In this document: positions 49,101 to 57,116 of the stretch, piece after piece
Position numbering within the stretch: the stretch's first letter is position 1
How the letters are laid out: every line of letters starts with the position of its first letter
Assembly (NCBI RefSeq): GCF_004025965.2
Contig: NZ_SAYU02000004.1
Coordinates: 1-64,000, forward strand
Direction: 5' to 3'
Source: Phycicoccus flavus
Lineage (GTDB): Bacteria > Actinomycetota > Actinomycetes > Actinomycetales > Dermatophilaceae
Length of the DNA stretch: 64,000 nucleotides
The notes under the pieces: model-generated
Databases searched by the model: none
Told to the model about the DNA's origin: nothing
Seen by the model: only the letters and a program-made list of their open reading frames with translations
Position numbers and translations under genes: made by a program

Positions 49101-49280
49101 GCCCGCGACGATGGCCAGGCCGGCGAGGACCAGCAGCGTCGGGACGAGCGGTCCCCGGCGCCGGCGCGGCAGACCGCCCGGACGCCGCGGGGCGCCGCCG
49201 CCGCCCCCCTCGGGGCGCGGGTCGTCCCCTCCGGGACCCTGGGGGCCGCCGGGCCCGTCGAACCACTCCGAGCGACTCAC
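46170..49280 (-). CDS. UPF0182 family membrane protein
   Basis: 1,036 residues from GTG 49280, with GAGGAGAGCT five bases upstream; a start 13 codons earlier would put an atypical leader in front. The N-terminal 70 residues are Gly/Pro/Arg-rich; about seven membrane spans lie between residues 55 and 355. A large extracytoplasmic region (about 360-940) follows, with WINDHTVFTHGYGFYAAYGN and VYPAVVDGRIQWIVDGFTTS, then a Gly/Asn-rich stretch near 945 and a helical, Ala/Ser/Pro-rich tail. The family is conserved in actinobacteria (Rv3193c in mycobacteria, recalled) with no known function. Confidence 0.92.
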   Translation of the reverse strand: MSRSEWFDGPGGPQGPGGDDPRPEGGGGGAPRRPGGLPRRRRGPLVPTLLVLAGLAIVAGIAANLVTDVWWYQSVGFTNVFVTQLVVKTVIFVLAGLVSAGAVAASLVVAYRTRPIYVPVTPAQQVLEQYRQAIEPLRKIAVVLVPVVLGLLAGSGSMGAWETYLLWANGQSFGVEDPQFGLDVGFFVFTLPWLRFLVSFVTVVLVLSFLAAAFTHYIYGGLQLPGRGPSTRAAYVHLGILGALIALTRAGSYWLDRYSLSTQKGNLLTGITYTDANAVLPTKAILAVAAVMCAGFFLAAIWSRSWRLPITGVALLVVTAVLVGTAYPALIQTFKVNPSERVLEKPYIQRNITATGAAFGLDRVERIQNTVPEQAPSQTVLRDDAESIPGVRIIDPNVVAPTFRQLEGERDFYAFPDTLDVDRYTIDNRVSDAVVAVREMNLGGLPDSQRNWINDHTVFTHGYGFYAAYGNQRTAQGDPVFFEDSDRNNLGEYEPRIYFGELSPNYSIVGAPEGAEAREYDRPGSTEGSSVNNTYSDGGGVSIGSTLRRVAYALKYREANFLLSNAVNGDSRILDHRTPQERVERVAPWLELDGNVYPAVVDGRIQWIVDGFTTSADYPNSRLLDLAEATSDAVAARSNVVQVRSGELNYIRNAVKATVDASNGEVRLYGWDMNDPILKAWNNAFPDSVRPLSEIDGALMSHLRYPQDLIKVQRDLLNEYHVTNPDDFYTGNDQWRVPADPSSANVDIPVVFQSIALPGEDRASFSITSPFVPQSNNEGGREILRGLLAVDADAGSTAGKPAENFGKLRLVEYASNAAPSGPGQVRNQIQNSTTRSQNPAEPLNLAQYITSNSGQGKRLTFGNLLTFPLAGQTFYVQPIYVQASGGSGSFPQNKVTVTVYGSDVAWGDTVDQAVAGLFPDAQDNGGNGGNGNGGDGGGNGGGDGGGQTNPNASVEQQLAATIADIQAAYAEGQDALSQNDFAAYGEAQKKLADAIAEANRLAAQLGTPPPAAPSPSASPSPSASPAPSASTTASAG

Positions 49281-49393
49281 AGCTCTCCTCGTCCCCTCGT
49301 GCCGGGGGGTCGGCGTCACGGCAGGACGGTCAACCTACCTCGCAGACCTGAACGCACATCGGGCGCCCGGAGTTCGCGGAAACGGCGGTCGGG

Positions 49394-49399
49394 CACGAT
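49394..49399 (+). promoter_or_regulatory. possible -10 box for the PPA1309 gene
   Basis: CACGAT, seven bases, GTG 49407; it argues for GTG 49407 over ATG 49398, which would fall inside the box. Confidence 0.35.
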
Positions 49400-49406
49400 G
49401 GTCCGC

Positions 49407-49943
49407 GTGACGAACGAGACCCGCCCCGTGACCGATCCGCTGACCCTCGCCGCCCTCGACACCGAGCGGCACGTGGCCCGGGGCGGCTGGGACCAGGGCG
49501 TGCGCCTGTTCGCCCTCGTCCCGACCGCGGAGCTGCTCGAGCACGAGCCCGGCCTCGCGGACGGCCTCGCGACCCACGACGCCGCCGCCGGGGCGCTCTC
49601 GGCGGTCGAACAGGACGAGCTGCCGGAGGCCGACGGCCTCGAGGACCTCCTGGCCCGGATCGCCTGGCCCGAGCAGGTCACCGGCTGCGCGCTGGCCGTC
49701 GAGCGGATCGTCGTGCCGCCGGAGGCCGAGCGGGACCTGCCCGACGACGACGACGCCGCGCTGCGGGCCGTCGCCGAGCACCCGGGCCGGGCCGACGTGC
49801 GGCTCGTCGTCGCCGTGACCCGCGCCGGGGAGTCGCGGTGCCTGCTGCGCCAGCGCGAGCACGACAGCGACGACCGGGTGGCCCTCGGCGACGACATCGC
49901 CCCGGGCCTGGTCCACGCGCTGCGGGCCACCTTCGAGGACTGA
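49407..49943 (+). CDS. PPA1309 family protein
   Basis: 178 residues from GTG 49407; ATG 49398 is three codons earlier in frame. ALDTERHVARGGWDQGVRLF at the start, IAWPEQVTGCALAVERIVVP in the middle and LRQREHDSDDRVALGDDIAP near the end match the PPA1309 family, cytoplasmic proteins of unknown function. It is divergent from UPF0182 and convergent with the PDZ protease (13 bases apart), an arrangement conserved in actinobacteria. Confidence 0.85.
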   Translation: MTNETRPVTDPLTLAALDTERHVARGGWDQGVRLFALVPTAELLEHEPGLADGLATHDAAAGALSAVEQDELPEADGLEDLLARIAWPEQVTGCALAVERIVVPPEAERDLPDDDDAALRAVAEHPGRADVRLVVAVTRAGESRCLLRQREHDSDDRVALGDDIAPGLVHALRATFED

Positions 49944-49956
49944 CCCCCGGGGCGGC

Positions 49957-51009
49957 TCAGCCGCAGCGGGGCAGGCCGGAGGTGTCGCCGTCGGCGATGG
50001 CCTGCACCGAGGTGCGGGCGTCCTCAAAGGTCGTGACCTTGACCAGCGTCATCCCGTCGGGGACGTGGCCGACGGCGTCGTCGCAGTCGCCGGCGGGCGA
50101 GAGGAACCAGCGGGCCCCGGCCTCGCGGGCCCCGACCATCTTCTGCCGGACGCCGCTGATCGGCCCGACCGCGCCGCCGTCCTCGATGGTCCCCGTGCCG
50201 GCGATGCGCTGGCCCCCGGTGAGCTCGCCCGGGGTGAGGACGTCGTAGATCGCGAGGGAGAACATCAGCCCCGCCGACGGTCCCCCGACCTGGCCGGTGT
50301 TGAGGGTCACCTGGACCGGCAGGTCGTAGTCGGTCCGCAGGACGACCCCGACGACGGTGCGGCCCTGGACGTCCGCCGTCCGCACCGTCACCGTCCGGGC
50401 GGTGCCGTCGCGCCGGACCCGGACCGCGACGTCCTCGCCGGGGCTGCGGCTCGTGACGGCCTGCTGCACCGCCTGCACGTCGGTGGCCTTCGCGCCGTCG
50501 ACGTCGAGGACGACGTCGCCCGGCTCGAGCTTGCCCGCCGACGGCGAGGAGGCCGGGACGCTGGCCACGGCCACCCGGGTCGTCACCGTCCGGCCCAGCG
50601 CCCGCAGCGCCGTCGCGGCCGCCGTGACCTGGGACTCGTTCATCATCTCGGCGTTCTCGGCCTGGACCTGGTCGGCCGTGGCGTCCGGGGGGAAGTACAG
50701 CCGTTCCGGGGCGGTGTCGGTGTCGTCCCGCAGCCAGGCGCGGGCGAGGTCGTAGACGGTCACCGTGCGCCCCGGACCGCCGTCGAAGGCCACCGTCGTG
50801 AAGTCGAGGGCGCCGCCGGTCGGGTAGGTCTTCGCGCCGGACACCGACAGCACCGGCTTGCCGCCCACGTCGCCGAGGACGTTCGTCGCCGGGCCGGGCG
50901 AGAGGACGACGTAGGGCAGCCCGACGAAGGTCAGCCCCGCGGCGACGATGACGAGGACGAAGGTCGTCGTGAGGGCCGCCGCCGCGGCCCGGGAGCCGCG
51001 TCCGCTCAC
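49957..51009 (-). CDS. YlbL-like PDZ/Lon-domain serine protease
   Basis: 350 residues from GTG 51009 (GTGA overlap with moaE). One membrane anchor near the N-terminus (TTTFVLVIVAAGLTFVGLP), then the PDZ domain (VASVPASSPSAGKLEPGDVV, GDVVLDVDGAKATD) and an S16 Lon-type proteolytic domain with the Ser-Lys dyad: GGPSAGLMFSLAIYD gives the Ser and GVRQKMVGAREAGARWFLSP the Lys. It faces the outside of the membrane. The C-terminus ends at about residue 350 as in the family. Confidence 0.93.
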   Translation of the reverse strand: MSGRGSRAAAAALTTTFVLVIVAAGLTFVGLPYVVLSPGPATNVLGDVGGKPVLSVSGAKTYPTGGALDFTTVAFDGGPGRTVTVYDLARAWLRDDTDTAPERLYFPPDATADQVQAENAEMMNESQVTAAATALRALGRTVTTRVAVASVPASSPSAGKLEPGDVVLDVDGAKATDVQAVQQAVTSRSPGEDVAVRVRRDGTARTVTVRTADVQGRTVVGVVLRTDYDLPVQVTLNTGQVGGPSAGLMFSLAIYDVLTPGELTGGQRIAGTGTIEDGGAVGPISGVRQKMVGAREAGARWFLSPAGDCDDAVGHVPDGMTLVKVTTFEDARTSVQAIADGDTSGLPRCG

Positions 51010-51440
51010 GGGAGGCCGACCCACTCGGCCGACCCGTCGCCCAGCGTCTGGTGCTTCCAGATGGGCGTGCGGGACTTCAGGGTGTCGATGACCGCCCGGC
51101 AGGCGTCGAAGGCCTGGCCGCGGTGCGGGGCCGCCGCGGCGACGACGACGGCGAGGTCGCCGACCTCCAGGGTCCCGGTGCGGTGCACCGCGGCGACCCG
51201 GACCGCCTCGGAGGAGGCGAGCACCTGCTCGCACACCTCGCGCATCGTCGCCTCGGCGCTGGGGTGCGCGGAGTAGTCCAGGCCGGACACGGACTCCCCG
51301 TGGTCGTGGTCCCGCACGACGCCGACGAAGAGGGCCACCCCGCCGCAGCGGGGGTGGCGGACGGCGCCGAGCGCCTCGTCGACGGACAGCGGCTCGTCAC
51401 GGATCGCGACGAGCGCGACCGCGGCGTCATCGGTGGCCAT
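51006..51440 (-). CDS. moaE: molybdopterin synthase catalytic subunit
   Basis: 144 residues from ATG 51440, with GAGGAGCCCC upstream. MoaE motifs: ALFVGVVRDHDHGESVSGLD, DYSAHPSAEATM, HRTGTLEVGDLAVVVAAAAP HRGQAFDAC and KSRTPIWKHQ, which carries the catalytic Lys pair. It makes molybdopterin from precursor Z with MoaD, which is not in the window. Coupled to the PDZ protease gene. Confidence 0.95.
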   Translation of the reverse strand: MATDDAAVALVAIRDEPLSVDEALGAVRHPRCGGVALFVGVVRDHDHGESVSGLDYSAHPSAEATMREVCEQVLASSEAVRVAAVHRTGTLEVGDLAVVVAAAAPHRGQAFDACRAVIDTLKSRTPIWKHQTLGDGSAEWVGLP

Positions 51441-51540
51441 GGGGCTCCTCGGGCACCGGGGCGGCGGAACGATTCACGCGCGCCCGTGGTTGGGTACGTA
51501 CGACACGACATCCTCTCACCCGACGTGCAGGAGGCCGGCC

Positions 51541-52908
51541 ATGCCCGACCACGGCGACGACGACGAGACCCCGGACCTGCCGCCCGAGATCGAGCAGGTC
51601 CTGCGCGGCCTCACCGGGGGCGGGGAGCTCGACCCGCAGCTCGCGCAGATGATGCAGGGCATGGGGCTGGACCGGGTCGACCCGCAGATGCTGCAGATGG
51701 TCATGGGCCAGGTGCAGGCCATGTTCACCGGCCCGGCCTCGGACACCGCGGTCGACGCCACGATGGCCACCGACATCGCCCGCAAGACGGTCTCCGCGTC
51801 CGGGGACGCGCTGGCCACGGACGCCGACGGCCGCGCCGCCGCGGAGGCCGTCCACGTCGCCGGCCTGTGGCTCGACAGCGCCACCGACCTCACCGGGGCC
51901 GCCCTGCGCGGCCTGGCCTGGAGCCGCGCCGAGTGGGTCGAGGCGACGATGCCCGTGTGGGCCGACCTCGTCGAGCCCGTCGCCGAGGGGGTCACCGAGG
52001 CCGTCGGGTCGATCATGCAGGGCCAGCTCGAGGACCTGCCCGAGGACGCGCTGCCCGCCGGGATGGCCGGCATGCTCGACCAGGCCGGGCCGATGCTGCG
52101 CCGGATCCACGGGTCGATGTTCTCCCTCCAGCTCGGCCAGGGCGTCGGGACGCTCGCCGGCGAGGTGCTGACCGGCTGCGAGGTGTCGCTGCCGCTCGTC
52201 GCCGCACCCGACGTCGTCCTCATGCCCGCCGCGGTGCGCGCGCTCGCCGAGGGACTGGAGGTCGACGAGGCCCAGACCCGTCTCTACCTCGCCGTCCGCG
52301 AGGTGGCCCGGGTCCGCCTGTTCGCCGCCGTCCCCTGGCTCGCGCCGGGGCTGCTCGCGGCCGTGCGCGACTACGCCTCCGACATCACCATCGACACCGA
52401 CGCCATCGAGGAGGCCGTGCGCACCATCGACCCCTCGGACCCGCAGGCCGTGCAGGAGGCCGTGCAGGGGCGGATGTTCGCGCCGCAGCACTCCCCCGCA
52501 CAGCAGGCGGCGCTCGCGCGGCTCGAGACCCTGCTCGCGCTCGTCGAGGGCTGGGTCGACGTCGTCACCGAGCGCGCCACCGCCGGGCACCTGCCGAGCG
52601 CCGACGCGCTCGGGGAGGCCGTCCGCCGGCGCCGCGCGTCGGGCGGGCCGGCCGAGAAGGCGTTCGGCGCGCTCGTCGGGCTCGAGCTGCGGCCCCGCCG
52701 GCTGCGCGACGCCGCCAACCTGTTCCGGGCCCTGGAGGACTCCGGCGGCGCGGACGCCCGGGACGCCGCCTGGCGCCACCCCGACCTCGCGCCGTCCACC
52801 GCCGACCTCGATGACCCCCTGGGCTACGTCGAGCGCTCGGGGTCCGCCGGCACCGACGACCTGGACGCCGAGCTCGACGCGCTGCTGCGCGGCGAGGGCG
52901 AGCGGTGA
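51541..52908 (+). CDS. zinc-dependent-metalloprotease-type protein (DUF2342-like), no HExxH seen
   Basis: 455 residues from ATG 51541, with CAGGAGGCCGGCC upstream. The sequence is typical of the family of putative hydrolases (DUF2342) found next to this locus in actinobacteria (Rv3195 in mycobacteria, recalled): MGLDRVDPQMLQMVMGQVQA, AGLWLDSATDLTGAALRG, LAVREVARVRLFAAVPWL, and the C-terminal ALVGLELRPRRLRDAANLFR. The site usually read as REAAHxRLF has Arg in place of the His and no HExxH or HExxH-like motif is visible, so catalysis is doubtful here. Overlaps the Nudix gene by 4 bases. Confidence 0.8.
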   Translation: MPDHGDDDETPDLPPEIEQVLRGLTGGGELDPQLAQMMQGMGLDRVDPQMLQMVMGQVQAMFTGPASDTAVDATMATDIARKTVSASGDALATDADGRAAAEAVHVAGLWLDSATDLTGAALRGLAWSRAEWVEATMPVWADLVEPVAEGVTEAVGSIMQGQLEDLPEDALPAGMAGMLDQAGPMLRRIHGSMFSLQLGQGVGTLAGEVLTGCEVSLPLVAAPDVVLMPAAVRALAEGLEVDEAQTRLYLAVREVARVRLFAAVPWLAPGLLAAVRDYASDITIDTDAIEEAVRTIDPSDPQAVQEAVQGRMFAPQHSPAQQAALARLETLLALVEGWVDVVTERATAGHLPSADALGEAVRRRRASGGPAEKAFGALVGLELRPRRLRDAANLFRALEDSGGADARDAAWRHPDLAPSTADLDDPLGYVERSGSAGTDDLDAELDALLRGEGER

Positions 52909-53495
52909 CGGCGGCGGCCGACGTCGCCCGAGCCCACGCCCACCTGTACGCCGACGCCACCCGCGTCCTGGACGCCTACGCCCCCGCTGAGCCCGCCCAG
53001 GAGGAGCTGCGCCGGGCCTACCTCACCTTCCTCGCCTCCCACCCGGACGGCGTGGCCAAGGCCGGGCCCCCCGAGCACCTCACGGCCTCCTGCCTCGTCC
53101 TCGACCGCTCCGGGACGCGGGTGCTGCTCACCCTCCACCGGCGGGCCCGGCGCTGGTTCCAGTTCGGCGGGCACCTGGAGGCGGGTGACGCCACGCTCCG
53201 GGCCGCCGCCGCCCGGGAGGCCCGTGAGGAGTCCGGCATCGCCGGGCTCGAGCCGCTGCCGGACCCGGTGCAGCTGGACCGGCACGTGCTGGACGGCGAC
53301 TTCGCCCGCTGCCGCGAGCACCTCGACGTCCGCTACGCCGCGCTCGCGCCGGACGGGGCCGAGCCGCGGGTCAGCGCCGAGTCCCTCGACGTGCGCTGGT
53401 GGCCGGTGGCGGACCTGCCGCCCGGCACGGCCGGCGAGCTGTCAGGCCTGGTCGAGGCGTCCCGGGTCGCCCTCGGGCTCCTCGGACGGGGGTAG
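52905..53495 (+). CDS. Nudix hydrolase
   Basis: 196 residues from GTG 52905 (GTGA overlap). The Nudix box GGHLEAGDATLRAAAAREAR followed by EESGI fits Gx5Ex7REUxEExGU in full, so the Mg sites are intact. It is about 40 residues longer than minimal Nudix proteins, with an N-terminal helix bundle. Substrate unknown. The last 54 bases overlap the convergent YgjP-like gene. Confidence 0.92.
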   Translation: MTAAADVARAHAHLYADATRVLDAYAPAEPAQEELRRAYLTFLASHPDGVAKAGPPEHLTASCLVLDRSGTRVLLTLHRRARRWFQFGGHLEAGDATLRAAAAREAREESGIAGLEPLPDPVQLDRHVLDGDFARCREHLDVRYAALAPDGAEPRVSAESLDVRWWPVADLPPGTAGELSGLVEASRVALGLLGRG

Positions 53496-53990
53496 CCCCG
53501 CGGCGTGGGCGAGCCCGTCGAGGAAGCCACGGGCGCGCTCGAGCCGCGGGTAGGACGCGAGCAGCCGCCAGAAGGCCGGGCCGTGACCGCCGACGAGGAG
53601 GTGCGCGAGCTCGTGGAGGAGGACGTAGTCCAGGACGTGGTCGGGCACCTCGCGCAGGCGCTCGGACACCCGGATGGCACCGGTCGAGGGGGTGCACGAG
53701 GCCCAGCGCTTCTCCATCGTCGTCACCCAGCGCACGCTCTCGGGCCGGGGGTGGCCGCCGAGGTAGCGCTCGGACAGGCGCGCGGCCCGGGCGGCGAGCT
53801 CGTCGTCGTCCATCGGCTGCCGGGCCTCGCTGCGGGCCAGCCGGCCGAGCATCCGGTCCACCCAGCGCGCCTCCTCGGCGGCGCTGAACGAGGCGGGGAT
53901 GAGCACGATGGTGCGGCCGCCGTCCCGGTAGGCGCTGACCGTGCGGCGGCGGCGCCGACTGCGGCGGACCTCCACCTCCGGTGCGGCCAC
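53442..53990 (-). CDS. YgjP-like metallopeptidase (M48/DUF45 type)
   Basis: 182 residues from ATG 53990. LDYVLLHELAHLLVGGHG carries HELAH as the zinc site with a third ligand downstream (GHGPAFW). KRWASCTPSTGAIRVSERL is the core family motif. A basic Arg-rich start (RRSRRRRRT) precedes. No signal peptide or membrane span, so cytosolic. Substrate unknown; it overlaps the Nudix gene on the opposite strand. Confidence 0.92.
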   Translation of the reverse strand: MAAPEVEVRRSRRRRRTVSAYRDGGRTIVLIPASFSAAEEARWVDRMLGRLARSEARQPMDDDELAARAARLSERYLGGHPRPESVRWVTTMEKRWASCTPSTGAIRVSERLREVPDHVLDYVLLHELAHLLVGGHGPAFWRLLASYPRLERARGFLDGLAHAAGLPPSEEPEGDPGRLDQA

Positions 53991-54186
53991 GCGCCGACTC
54001 TACGGGCCGGGATGGGTGCGGTGGGGCCGGAGTGACCCGCGGGACCCCCGGGACGGTGCCCTCGCGGACGTCGTCGCCGGCGGCCCGTCGGGGCCCGGTG
54101 CCGGGGCTACTGTGGGGCGGTCCGCCGGCCGGGTGGCGGGCCCGCGGGCGGTGTGTCGCCCGCGCGGAGGGACGAGGAGGACGCCG

Positions 54187-54348
54187 ATGCCCGCCGACAC
54201 CTGGAGGGGCCCGATCTACTGCGTGGGGTGCAAGACGCGGCACGAGGCCGAGGGACGGGTCGAGGTCACCGCCAACGGGCGGCGCATGGTCAAGGCCGAC
54301 TGCCCGGCCTGCGGGCGGCGCACGAGCCGCATCCTCGGCGCCGCCTGA
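54187..54348 (+). CDS. DUF5679 zinc-ribbon protein
   Basis: 53 residues from ATG 54187, with a GAGGAGGACGCCG ribosome site. CVGCKTRH and CPACGRRTS form two CxxC knuckles 27 residues apart, a zinc ribbon as in the DUF5679 family. Actinobacterial genomes carry it beside the E1/cyclodehydratase-like gene. Function unknown. Confidence 0.85.
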   Translation: MPADTWRGPIYCVGCKTRHEAEGRVEVTANGRRMVKADCPACGRRTSRILGAA

Positions 54349-54438
54349 GCCCGCCCCCACCGCTCCGCGGCCTGTGGACGACGCCCGTCCCCGCCGCGGG
54401 GCGACGGGCAGGATGGCACCGGACGCGCAGGGGGTGCC

Positions 54439-54999
54439 ATGGACCGGGTGGGGAGCGTCGTCGTCGACGGCTGGGGACCGCTCGCCGCCCGGTGCGCGAG
54501 CCAGCTGCGGGGGGTCGGGGTGTCCGTGCGGACCGGGGCACACGCCGCCGACGCCGCCGAGCTCGAGGTCGCCGGGGGTGCCGCCGCCCCGGCCGCCGTC
54601 GTCCTCGTCGCCGAGGTCCCGCCGGCCCCGTGGGGCGCCACCCCCTCGATGCTCGCGCCCTGGCACGCGGCGGGCGTCCCCCACCTGCCCCTCGTCGCCG
54701 TCGACGGGCGTGTGGTCGTCGGGCCGCTCGTCGTCCCCGGACGGTCGGCGTGCCTCGCGTGTGTGGGTGACGCCGCGGCCGCGGACCCCGCCTCGTCGTC
54801 CCCGGGACCGCTGCTGCGGGCGGGGGCGCTCACCCTGGCCGCGGCGGTGGCCACGGTGACGGTGCTCGCGGTGCTGCGCGGTGACGTCGAGGTGGCCGGC
54901 ATCAGCACCGAGATCGGCCGCGGCGGGACGAGCGTCACCCACCGGGTCTGGTCCGCGCGCCCGGGCTGCCGCTGTCTCGCGCTGCGGCGGGTGGGCTGA
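54439..54999 (+). CDS. E1/cyclodehydratase-like protein, truncated
   Basis: 186 residues from ATG 54439. The C-terminal part VGPLVVPGRSACLACVG and the late CRCLALRRV resemble the Cys-rich end of E1-like (ThiF) cyclodehydratases of thiazole/oxazole-modified peptides; the segment VPHLPLVAVDGRVVVGPLVV is the same in that group. The N-terminal nucleotide site (GxGxxG) of active E1 enzymes is not seen, so an inactive or scaffold role is likely. 90 bases after DUF5679, which it normally accompanies. Confidence 0.65.
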   Translation: MDRVGSVVVDGWGPLAARCASQLRGVGVSVRTGAHAADAAELEVAGGAAAPAAVVLVAEVPPAPWGATPSMLAPWHAAGVPHLPLVAVDGRVVVGPLVVPGRSACLACVGDAAAADPASSSPGPLLRAGALTLAAAVATVTVLAVLRGDVEVAGISTEIGRGGTSVTHRVWSARPGCRCLALRRVG

Positions 55000-55013
55000 G
55001 CGGGACCGGCCGC

Positions 55014-56939
55014 TCAGACCTCGCGGGCGGGCACGGCCGGGGGGTCGGAGAAGTCGGTCGTGTAGTAGCCCTTCGGGGTCTCGAAGGGCTCGTCCTTGCA
55101 CCGCGGGGTCGGGGACACCGTCCGCCGGTCGCCCTCGACGTCGGTGATCTCGAAGGAGGAGCCGGACAGCGCCCGCTCGTTCTCGACCGTCGTCCACGTC
55201 GTCTTGAACAGGTCGATGCCCTTGAAGCCGACGCCGATCTCGCCGCCGTCCTCGGTCTCGGTGACGTCGTAGTCGAGCCGGCGGACGTTCGCGGACTCGG
55301 CGAGCACGTCGTGGATCTCGCCGTCACCGGTCACCTCGTCGACGTCGATGTGCACGTCCTTCTTCTTGAGGTTCCCGTCCTCGTCCCGCGGGAAGAGCAT
55401 GTCGATGCGGGGCCCCAGCACCTCGCGCAGCTCCGGGTGCTGCGTGAAGTCCAGGACGAGCTCGGTGACGGAGGCCTCGCCCTTCTTCTCGGTGTGGGTG
55501 TAGCCGCCGCTCACGGCGAAGCCGTACGGCAGCGTGGCCTCGACGTCGACCCCAGCCGAGAACAGCTCCTTCAGCACCTGGTCGTCCACGGCGACGATGA
55601 GCTTGGAGAGCTCGCCGTCCTTGCCCCAGGCGACGGTGGTGCTCGTCTTCCCGGTGAAGGCCGCACCCACCCCACCCTTGCCGGCGCCGCCCCCGCCGCT
55701 GTTCTTCTTCTCGTCGTCGTTCTTCTTCAGCCCCTTCCCGCCCAGGCTGGCGGCGACGAGGAAGCCGCCGGCGTCGCTGGAGGTGTACGTCGCGGTCCGG
55801 CTGCCGTCGGACCACCTGCGGTCCTCGACGGTGACCTCTCCTGTGTAGTCGCCCGACACCGACGGCGCTCCCCCGGCCTCGCCCCGGTCCCCCTTCTTCT
55901 GCAGGGGCAGCTCGACGCCCCCGGAGAGGGTGACCTTGGAGGTGCGGGCGTCCGCCTCGGCGAGGCCGTGGTGCGGCGGCTCGTCCTTGCTCGCGGCCTC
56001 CAGCTCCTCCTTGGCCTTCTTGCGCTGCTGACCGAGCGCGCCTCCGCAGTAGCGCAGGCACCCGGCGTTCATCGCCGCGTCGTACCTCGCCTTGGCCTTG
56101 CTGTAGGTGCCGTACCAGTCGACCCAGTCCTGCGCGGCGCGCAGGTCGGCGAACTCGTAGGTGGAGTCGGTGCTGTAGCCGGAGAGCCCCGCGACGTCGA
56201 AGCTGAAGGAGCCGACGCTGCCCGAGGCGCCACCGCCGGTCTCGGCACCCTCGACGAGGTGGATGCGCACCCGTCCGTCGCCGAGCTGCTCGACGAGCAT
56301 CCCCTGGGACCCGCCGAAGCGGACGAAGAGGAAGCGCATCTCGGAGCGGGTCACCGTGGAGCGCGACGACGTCGTGCACGTCGGCTCCATCGAGTCGTAC
56401 GCCGCCGTGATGCACTCGGCCAGCGGTCCGGCGAGCTGACCCCGGGCCTCCCCCGCCGTGGCGCCGACGTAGGCGCGCCACCGCTCGGCGCACTGCTCCG
56501 GCACCCACAGCTCGCGGCAGCCCACCCGCACCCGGGTCGAGCTCGTGGAGTCCAGCGGGCCGCTCGTCGGCAGGACGTCCCGGCACTCGGGGTTGTCCGG
56601 GTTCTCCGGGTCCGGCGGCGGGACGGGACCGGTCGTGGGCGGGGTCGGGTCGTCCGGGGCGTCCTCCGGCCCGGTGCCCGGGCCGCCGGGGCCGCCGGGC
56701 CCGCCCGGCTGGGCGGGGGCGAGGGCCGCGGAACCGCACTCGGTGCTCGCCCCGGCCGAGGTGATGAGGCACCACGCGGTCCGGGCGGTCGAGACGACGC
56801 TCTCGCGCTGCGGGGTGAGGGCCACGACGACGACGGCGACGAGGACGAGCACCCCCACGTACTCGAGCGTCCCCGCGCCCCGCTCGCCGGCGACCGCCCG
56901 ACGGCGCGGGCCGTGGGCGGGTCCTGGAAGCAGGGGCAC
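55014..56939 (-). CDS. large secreted or surface protein with prepilin-like N-terminus
   Basis: 641 residues from GTG 56939, chosen because a TAGGGT box ends 7 bases upstream. Residues 14-41 read AVAGERGAGTLEYVGVLVLV, a class III prepilin-like hydrophobic helix with the G-E cleavage context of TadE/Flp proteins. A Pro/Gly/Asp-rich stretch (90-125) follows, then a large Cys-containing domain with CRELWVPEQCAERW and CLRYCGGALGQQRKKAKEEL, a Lys/Gly/Asn-rich middle (KKNDDEKKNSGGGG about 390) and an acidic beta-rich C-terminus. No known domain recognised. Its neighbours are convergent E1-like and divergent ABC1-kinase genes. Confidence 0.65.
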   Translation of the reverse strand: MPLLPGPAHGPRRRAVAGERGAGTLEYVGVLVLVAVVVVALTPQRESVVSTARTAWCLITSAGASTECGSAALAPAQPGGPGGPGGPGTGPEDAPDDPTPPTTGPVPPPDPENPDNPECRDVLPTSGPLDSTSSTRVRVGCRELWVPEQCAERWRAYVGATAGEARGQLAGPLAECITAAYDSMEPTCTTSSRSTVTRSEMRFLFVRFGGSQGMLVEQLGDGRVRIHLVEGAETGGGASGSVGSFSFDVAGLSGYSTDSTYEFADLRAAQDWVDWYGTYSKAKARYDAAMNAGCLRYCGGALGQQRKKAKEELEAASKDEPPHHGLAEADARTSKVTLSGGVELPLQKKGDRGEAGGAPSVSGDYTGEVTVEDRRWSDGSRTATYTSSDAGGFLVAASLGGKGLKKNDDEKKNSGGGGAGKGGVGAAFTGKTSTTVAWGKDGELSKLIVAVDDQVLKELFSAGVDVEATLPYGFAVSGGYTHTEKKGEASVTELVLDFTQHPELREVLGPRIDMLFPRDEDGNLKKKDVHIDVDEVTGDGEIHDVLAESANVRRLDYDVTETEDGGEIGVGFKGIDLFKTTWTTVENERALSGSSFEITDVEGDRRTVSPTPRCKDEPFETPKGYYTTDFSDPPAVPAREV

Positions 56940-56946
56940 CCGACCG

Positions 56947-56952
56947 ACCCTA
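56947..56952 (-). promoter_or_regulatory. -10 box of leaderless promoter for the prepilin-like gene
   Basis: TAGGGT on the minus strand, 7 bases before GTG 56939. Confidence 0.5.
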
Positions 56953-57116
56953 GGAACGCCGCGGCGTCCCTCCCAGGGTCCGCGCACCCGACCCGGGGCC
57001 CGGATGCGTCGCCGCGCCTGGGTCGACGGGCCCAGCGGGTGCCAGGGGTGGACGGCGGCGGCGCGCCTGCGACGGTGGGTGTCGGCGGACGGCGGGTCGT
57101 CGGTGAGAATGGAGGG

